Source: Alphaproteobacteria bacterium
Lineage (GTDB): Bacteria > Pseudomonadota > Alphaproteobacteria > SHVZ01
Assembly: GCA_016869375.1 (NCBI GenBank)
Contig: VGEH01000016.1
Location: forward strand, 1-47,143
DNA: 47,143 nucleotides
Reading direction: 5' to 3'
Both the position numbers and the translations under genes were made by a program. The notes beneath the pieces are model-generated. The model saw only the letters and a program-made list of their open reading frames with translations. It had not been told where the DNA came from and did not search any database. This document shows positions 42,541-47,143 of this stretch, one piece after another; the stretch's first letter is position 1, and each line of letters starts with the position of its first letter.

Positions 42541-45023
42541 GGTCGCCTCAACAGTCTTGCCAGCGGAGCGAAGGGCGAAGCCTGGTCAACTGGGCGACCC
42601 GGCTTCTGCCGGCGCCGCGCACCGCCGCGGGAGCGTGGCGTGAAAAGCGTGCCCTCGGGGCCGACTTCGGCGCGATAGCCGAGATCGGCGAGCACGCCGG
42701 CGATCTCGCCCGGGCGGCACCCGGCGAGAGCGACGAGTTGTTGCGTCGCCAGGAAGGGGCCTTGGGCCGCGAGCTGTCGCGCCGCCTGGGCGAGACGCTC
42801 GATCCGCTCGCAGGCGAGCGCGTGACCGCCGAGGACGGCGCGGCCGCTAGCCGCCCAGAACTCCGGCGGCACCGAGGGATCGACGGCTGGCGCGGCTCCT
42901 CTCGGCGCTTCCATCGGCGGCCGTCCCGCCGCGACCGACCAGAGCAGCCCAAGAAGGCGTACCGACGCCGGCTTCGCCAGCGACGAGACAAACACATGGT
43001 GAACACCGAAGCGGATGCCGAGCCGCGCCAGCGCCTTTCGGTCCTCGCGGCTGAGCGCTGCCACCTGCGCCTCGACCTCGCGGCGCGGAATGGTTCCCAG
43101 CCGCTCGACCAGACGGAAGGCAAGGCCGCGCGCGGCGCCGCTGAGCGGCGCATCGCGCATATGCGTCAAGGCCGGCGCCACCTGCGCCACATGCTGAGCG
43201 ACCCAAGCGGCCAAGCGGCGGACGACACGGTCGCGCTGCGCGGCATCCAGATAATCGTTGGTCGGCATCTCGATACGCGGCTCGATCGCCGTGAGCCCCG
43301 GCCCTAGCCGCGCCACCGGCGCGCCGTCCCACAGAATCGACGTGCCCTCGATGCGGAAAGCGCCGTGGCCCGCCTCTGCCAGGCGATCGACGCGGCGCGC
43401 GATTTCGCGCGGCACCACGCGCCGCGCCGCGCCCAGGACCGGGCGCGCTTCCGGCTCGTTGCCGACATCCGGGACAAAGCGCAGTCCTTCCAGGCGACCC
43501 ACGGGGTGTCCTTCGACCAGGACCTCGCCATCGGCACGAACGGCGGCGGTCAGATCCTCGCCGCCGGCGAGGCGCTGGGTCAGAACGGCGGCGCGGCGGT
43601 CTACGAAGCGCTGCGTCAGGCGCTCATGCAGCGCATCCGACAGCCGATCCTCGATCGCGCGCGCCTTCTCCCGCCAATGACCGGCATGGTCGATCCAGTC
43701 GGGGCGATGCGCGACATAGGCCCAGGTCCGGCAATGGGCGATGCGCTGCGTCAGGTTCTCGATATCACCCTCGGTACGGTCGAGCGCCTGGACATGGCGC
43801 GCGACCCAGTCGATCGGCAGCCGTTCCGTCGGGCCGGTCAGATGCCGATAGATCTGCCCGAGCAGCCGCGTATGCGCGTCGGCCAGGATCTTGCGGAAAT
43901 CGGGGATCTGGCAGACCTCCCAGAGCAGCCGCACCCGGCCCTTGTCGGTCGCCAGGTCCGCGATCTCCGGATCGCGGGCGAGCACCTGAAGCGCCAGGTG
44001 ATCGTCGGCATCGCGCTTCCGCATCATCAGCGACGAGGGCGGCTTCGCCTCGAGCGAGCGCGAAAGCGCGGTCAGCGAGCGCATGTCGAGATCGCCATTC
44101 CGCCACCAGAGACGCTGCAGCGGCTCGAAGCGGTGCTCTTCGATCCGCGTGACCTCCTCCTCGTCGAGCTCGCCCGACTCCCCCGTGGTGCCGAAGGTGC
44201 CGTTGGCCATGTGGCGTCCGGCGCGGCCGGCGATCTGCGCGAGCTCGGCCGGAACGAGGCGCCGCGGCGCGCGGCCATCGAACTTCTGCAGCTGGGCGAA
44301 GGCGACGTGGTCGACATCCATGTTGAGACCCATCCCGATCGCGTCGGTCGCAACCAGGAAGTCGACCTCGCCCGCCTGGAACATCGCGACCTGGGCGTTG
44401 CGCACGCGCGGGCTGAGCGCGCCCATGACCACCGCAGCACCGCCGCGCTGGCGACGAACCGCCTCGGCGATCTCGTAAACATTGGCGATCGAGAAGGCGA
44501 CCACCGCCGAGCGCCGCGGCAGACGCGCCAGCTTGCGCGGCCCCGCATAGACCAGGGTCGAGAGACGCGGGCGGGTAAGAATCTCGGCGCGCGGTACCAG
44601 CTTGCGCAGGAGCGGCCGGATGGTCTCGGCACCGAGGAACATCGTCTCGTCGAGGCCGCGGGCATGCAGGAGCCGGTCGGTGAAAACGTGTCCCCGCTCC
44701 CAGTCGGCACAGAGCTGAATCTCGTCGACCGCGAGGAACGAAACGGGCCGGTCGACAGGCATCGACTCGACAGTGCAGACGAAATACCGCGGGTTCTCCG
44801 GGATGATCTTCTCTTCGCCGGTGATCAGGGCGACGGTCTTGGCGCCCTTGGCCCGGACCACGCGCTCGTAGTTCTCGCGGGCGAGCAGGCGCAGCGGAAA
44901 GCCGATCATTCCGCTGGTGTGACCCATCATCCGCTCCATCGCGAGATGGGTCTTGCCCGTATTGGTGGGCCCCAGGACGGCCGTGATGCGCCCGCCGAAG
45001 CTTGCCGTCATGAGAACGAACAT
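42537..45023 (-). CDS. SUV3-like RNA helicase
   Basis: The 828-aa superfamily 2 helicase has motif I GPTNTGKTH (18-26), motif II in AVDEIQ, and motif VI-type QIAGRAGRH, the combination of the SUV3/mitochondrial degradosome helicase group, with an extended C-terminal half of unclear role. It probably unwinds structured RNA for decay. An ATG at 45011 would be an alternative start; the one used follows GGAAGG closely. The 109-base spacer to divergent htpG contains promoter elements. By recall, helicase-S4-fdxA-carD synteny is common. Confidence 0.9.
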   Translation of the reverse strand: MFVLMTASFGGRITAVLGPTNTGKTHLAMERMMGHTSGMIGFPLRLLARENYERVVRAKGAKTVALITGEEKIIPENPRYFVCTVESMPVDRPVSFLAVDEIQLCADWERGHVFTDRLLHARGLDETMFLGAETIRPLLRKLVPRAEILTRPRLSTLVYAGPRKLARLPRRSAVVAFSIANVYEIAEAVRRQRGGAAVVMGALSPRVRNAQVAMFQAGEVDFLVATDAIGMGLNMDVDHVAFAQLQKFDGRAPRRLVPAELAQIAGRAGRHMANGTFGTTGESGELDEEEVTRIEEHRFEPLQRLWWRNGDLDMRSLTALSRSLEAKPPSSLMMRKRDADDHLALQVLARDPEIADLATDKGRVRLLWEVCQIPDFRKILADAHTRLLGQIYRHLTGPTERLPIDWVARHVQALDRTEGDIENLTQRIAHCRTWAYVAHRPDWIDHAGHWREKARAIEDRLSDALHERLTQRFVDRRAAVLTQRLAGGEDLTAAVRADGEVLVEGHPVGRLEGLRFVPDVGNEPEARPVLGAARRVVPREIARRVDRLAEAGHGAFRIEGTSILWDGAPVARLGPGLTAIEPRIEMPTNDYLDAAQRDRVVRRLAAWVAQHVAQVAPALTHMRDAPLSGAARGLAFRLVERLGTIPRREVEAQVAALSREDRKALARLGIRFGVHHVFVSSLAKPASVRLLGLLWSVAAGRPPMEAPRGAAPAVDPSVPPEFWAASGRAVLGGHALACERIERLAQAARQLAAQGPFLATQQLVALAGCRPGEIAGVLADLGYRAEVGPEGTLFTPRSRGGARRRQKPGRPVDQASPFAPLARLLRRP

Positions 45024-45064
45024 CGGCCTTCCGGGTCCCGTCTGCAAGGAGGCACATGAGAGGC

Positions 45065-45093
45065 CTTGCGCGACCAAGGGTCATTCCCATATG
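45065..45093 (+). promoter_or_regulatory. Candidate heat-shock (RpoH, sigma-32) promoter of htpG
   Basis: CTTGCG (45065-45070) and CCCATATG (45086-45093) are 15 bases apart, close to the sigma-32 pattern CTTGAA, 13-17 bases, CCCATnTn. Transcription would start near 45100, about 33 bases before the htpG ATG. Its position directly before a heat-shock chaperone gene supports the call. It is an eye-based match. Confidence 0.6.
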
Positions 45094-45132
45094 AGGCGGC
45101 GATTTGACCCTAGCCGCATCGAGAATCGCGCC

Positions 45133-47019
45133 ATGACCGAGACCGCAACCGCCGCCGGCCCCGGGGAGAAGCTGACCTTCCAGGCCGAGGTCAGCCGCCT
45201 GCTCGATATCGTCGCCCACTCGCTCTACAGCGAGAAGGAGATCTTCCTCCGCGAGCTGATATCGAACGCCGCCGACGCCTGCGACCGGCTGCGCTACGAG
45301 GCCCAGACTCGCCCCGAGCTGGCGACATCCGACAAGCCCTTCGCGATCACGCTGACGATCGACAAGCCGAACCGCCAGCTCATCGTCTCGGACAACGGCA
45401 TCGGCATGAGCCGGGACGACCTGGTGAAGAACCTCGGCACCATCGCCCGCTCCGGCACCTCCGCCTTCCTCAAGGGCCTGACCGGCGACGCCAAGAAGGA
45501 TCTGAACCTGATCGGCCAGTTCGGCGTCGGCTTCTACTCGGCCTTCATGGTCGCCGACCGGGTCGACGTCGTCTCGCGCCGCGCCGGCGAGGAGCACGCG
45601 CATCGCTGGTCTTCCGATGGCAAGGGCGAGTTCACGGTCACGCTCGCCGAGCGCGATGCCGCGGGCACCGACGTCATCCTTCATCTCAAGGCGGAGGAGG
45701 ACGAGTTCCTTTCCGACTACAAGATCAAGGAGGTCGTGCGGCGCTACTCGGACCACGTCCCGGTGCCGATCGAGCTTCGCATCGGCGCCGACAAGTCCTC
45801 GCTCAATGACGGCTCGGCCCTCTGGCAGAAGTCCAAGAGCGAGATCACCGAGGCGCAGTACAAGGAGTTCTACCGCCACGTCGCCCATGCGATGGACGAG
45901 CCCTGGCTCACGATCCACCACAGGGCCGAGGGCACGATCGAGTACACCGCGCTTCTCTACGTACCGACAGCGCGCCCGCTCGACCTCTTCAACCCCGACC
46001 GCCGCCACCGGGTGAAGCTCTATCTCAAGCGCGTCTTCATCACCGACGATGCCAAGGACCTGCTGCCGGCCTGGCTGCGCTTCCTCCAGGGCGTGGTCGA
46101 CACGCCCGACCTGCCGCTCAATGTCAGCCGCGAGCTCCTGCAGAAGAACCCGCTTCTGTCCAAGATCCGCTCAGGGCTGACGCGCAAGGTGCTCTCCGAG
46201 CTGACCAAGAAGGCGAAGGACGATCCGGAAGGCTATCTCGGCTTCTGGGAGAATTTCGGCGCCTGTCTCAAGGAGGGCCTCTACGAGGACAAGGACGAGT
46301 ACCGCGCCGACATCCTGAAGCTCAGCCGCTTCCACTCGACGGTGTCCGACAAGCCAGTGACGCTGGATGAGTACATCCAGCGCATGAAGGAAGGCCAGGA
46401 CGCGATCTACACGATCAGCGGCGACAATCTCGAGGCGCTCCGCGCCAGCCCGCAGCTCGAAGGCTTCGCCGCAAAGGGCGTCGAGGTGCTGCTGCTCACC
46501 GACCCGGTCGACGAGTTCTGGATGCCGACTGTCGGTACCTATGAAGGCAAGACATTCAGGTCGGCGACGCGCGGCGCCCTCGACCTCGACAAGATCAAGA
46601 GCGAAGAGAAGGACGAGAAGAAGCCGGAAGAAGCGCCGGCCGAGCTCGGCGCCCTGCTCGCGCTGTTCAAGCTCGCCCTCGGCGAGGAGGTGAAGGATGT
46701 GCGCGTCTCCGCGCGGCTCACCGACTCCGCGGTCTGCCTCGTCGCCGGCGACGGCGATCTCGACATGCGCCTGGAGCGTCTGCTGCGCCAGCACAAGCAG
46801 CTCGACAAGGCGATGAAGCGCGTGCTCGAGCTCAACCCCACGCATCCCCTGGTCAAGAAGCTCGCGGCGATGACGGGAAAGGACGGTGCGTCCGCGGTGC
46901 TCGAGGAAGCCGCGCACCTGCTGCTGGACCAGGCCCGCCTGCTGGAGGGCGAACCGGTCGCCGACCCCCGCGCCTTCGCCAGGCGCATGGGAGCGATGAT
47001 GGAGCGCAGCCTCGTCTAG
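45133..47019 (+). CDS. htpG: Molecular chaperone HtpG (Hsp90)
   Basis: HtpG is the bacterial Hsp90, an ATP-driven dimeric chaperone in the cytosol. The 628-aa product has EKLTFQAEVSRLLDIV, LYSEKEIFLRELISNAADACD, DNGIGMSRDDL, IGQFGVGFYSAFMVAD and the conserved middle-domain Arg in PLNVSRELLQ, with the dimerisation domain at the end. The ATG at 45133 follows GAGAA. An RpoH-type promoter lies 40 bases upstream. The stop TAG is completed by the first base of an insertion element, but the C-terminus (GAMMERSLV) looks natural. Confidence 0.97.
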   Translation: MTETATAAGPGEKLTFQAEVSRLLDIVAHSLYSEKEIFLRELISNAADACDRLRYEAQTRPELATSDKPFAITLTIDKPNRQLIVSDNGIGMSRDDLVKNLGTIARSGTSAFLKGLTGDAKKDLNLIGQFGVGFYSAFMVADRVDVVSRRAGEEHAHRWSSDGKGEFTVTLAERDAAGTDVILHLKAEEDEFLSDYKIKEVVRRYSDHVPVPIELRIGADKSSLNDGSALWQKSKSEITEAQYKEFYRHVAHAMDEPWLTIHHRAEGTIEYTALLYVPTARPLDLFNPDRRHRVKLYLKRVFITDDAKDLLPAWLRFLQGVVDTPDLPLNVSRELLQKNPLLSKIRSGLTRKVLSELTKKAKDDPEGYLGFWENFGACLKEGLYEDKDEYRADILKLSRFHSTVSDKPVTLDEYIQRMKEGQDAIYTISGDNLEALRASPQLEGFAAKGVEVLLLTDPVDEFWMPTVGTYEGKTFRSATRGALDLDKIKSEEKDEKKPEEAPAELGALLALFKLALGEEVKDVRVSARLTDSAVCLVAGDGDLDMRLERLLRQHKQLDKAMKRVLELNPTHPLVKKLAAMTGKDGASAVLEEAAHLLLDQARLLEGEPVADPRAFARRMGAMMERSLV

Positions 47020-47033
47020 AGCATTTTGCGATC
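47017..47033. repeat. IS630-like terminal inverted repeat plus TA target
   Basis: TA (47017-47018) is followed by GAGCATTTTGCGATC (47019-47033), which matches the left-edge repeat at 14 of 15 bases in inverted orientation. The TA and G make the htpG stop codon. Confidence 0.65.
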
Positions 47034-47143
47034 AAGATGATAGATATCCGGTGTGTCGGAAGTAGTTCTGGCATTCGCTGGGATGGAATTGATCGAGGAT
47101 GTGGCCGATGCGGATCCATAGCGCGTCACGAGTTCGTTCTGCA
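47019..47143 (-). mobile_element. IS630-like insertion sequence, downstream end, cut by the window edge
   Basis: This is the transposase-3' end of an IS630-like element, in the same orientation as the copy at the left edge. It begins with the terminal repeat at 47019-47033 and continues into the transposase C-terminus; the rest lies beyond the window. Confidence 0.75.
47032..47142 (-). CDS. IS630-family transposase, C-terminal 36 residues (partial)
   Basis: The minus-strand frame encodes LWIRIGHILDQFHPSEC followed by QNYFRHTGYLSS and TGA at 47034-47032. The pattern RIG..L..F.P.EC.NYF...GY is the C-terminus of IS630 transposases. The stop overlaps the terminal repeat. The N-terminal part lies outside the window. 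Confidence 0.75.
   Translation of the reverse strand, partial: AERTRDALWIRIGHILDQFHPSECQNYFRHTGYLSS

Noticed and set aside
43765..46008. 747-codon minus-strand frame spanning htpG and the helicase gene
   Set aside because: It reads antisense to htpG and out of frame in the helicase; no protein sense.

Overview
The window looks like chromosomal DNA of a high-GC alphaproteobacterium. By recall, the order of its conserved blocks fits Rhodospirillales or Reyranella-like lineages best. The blocks are a divergent xseA/purD pair; tadA, an RluB-type synthase and rsmD; mutL, two M16 peptidases, a DUF3035 lipoprotein, lspA, ileS, ribF and a MaoC protein; and a SUV3-like helicase, an S4 protein, fdxA and carD. 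No rRNA, tRNA or CRISPR array was recognised. No taxon can be fixed without a database search.

Layout. Both edges (1-125 and 47019-47143) are the two opposite ends of an IS630-like element in the same orientation, each joined at a TA that forms part of the stop codon of the neighbouring gene (xseA, htpG). The window is therefore probably a whole contig that stops in a repeated insertion sequence. 125-5226 holds DNA repair, purine and RNA-modification genes and a small exported protein with an in-frame TAG. 5240-16771 is a long minus-strand housekeeping block (mutL to ribF) followed by a MaoC hydratase, an HtrA-like protein that has lost all three catalytic residues, and a VOC protein. 16863-17917 has two unrecognised genes, one frameshifted. 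18138-20574 is a PhoP/PhoQ-like two-component module preceded by a 31-residue membrane miniprotein and followed by an exported Lys/Ala-rich peptide, closed by a strong terminator.

20642-28471 is a peptide-uptake cluster: a DUF1028 protein, two Opp/Dpp ATPases, a binding protein and two permeases in one operon, divergent from an M81 (MlrC-like) metallopeptidase. 28468-37161 contains a methyltransferase, a HutD/Ves protein, a proline iminopeptidase-RraA-PagL operon, an M48 lipoprotein protease coupled to an adenylate cyclase, a ROK-like sugar kinase, and a calcineurin-type phosphoesterase with degenerate metal ligands. 37184-45023 holds a CarD regulator with a 200-residue histone-H1-like tail, ferredoxin FdxA, a class V aminotransferase, a TPR/O-GlcNAc-transferase-like gene without a normal start codon, an S4 protein and the SUV3-like helicase. 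htpG follows behind a heat-shock (RpoH) type promoter.

The main leads are the miniprotein/PhoPQ-like/polycationic peptide module, the two apparently inactive enzyme homologues (HtrA-like and phosphoesterase-like), the start-less glycosyltransferase placed between S4 and fdxA, and the DUF1028-Opp-M81 peptide cluster. Three genes carry a stop, shift or start defect, so some sequence error in a draft assembly is a live alternative.
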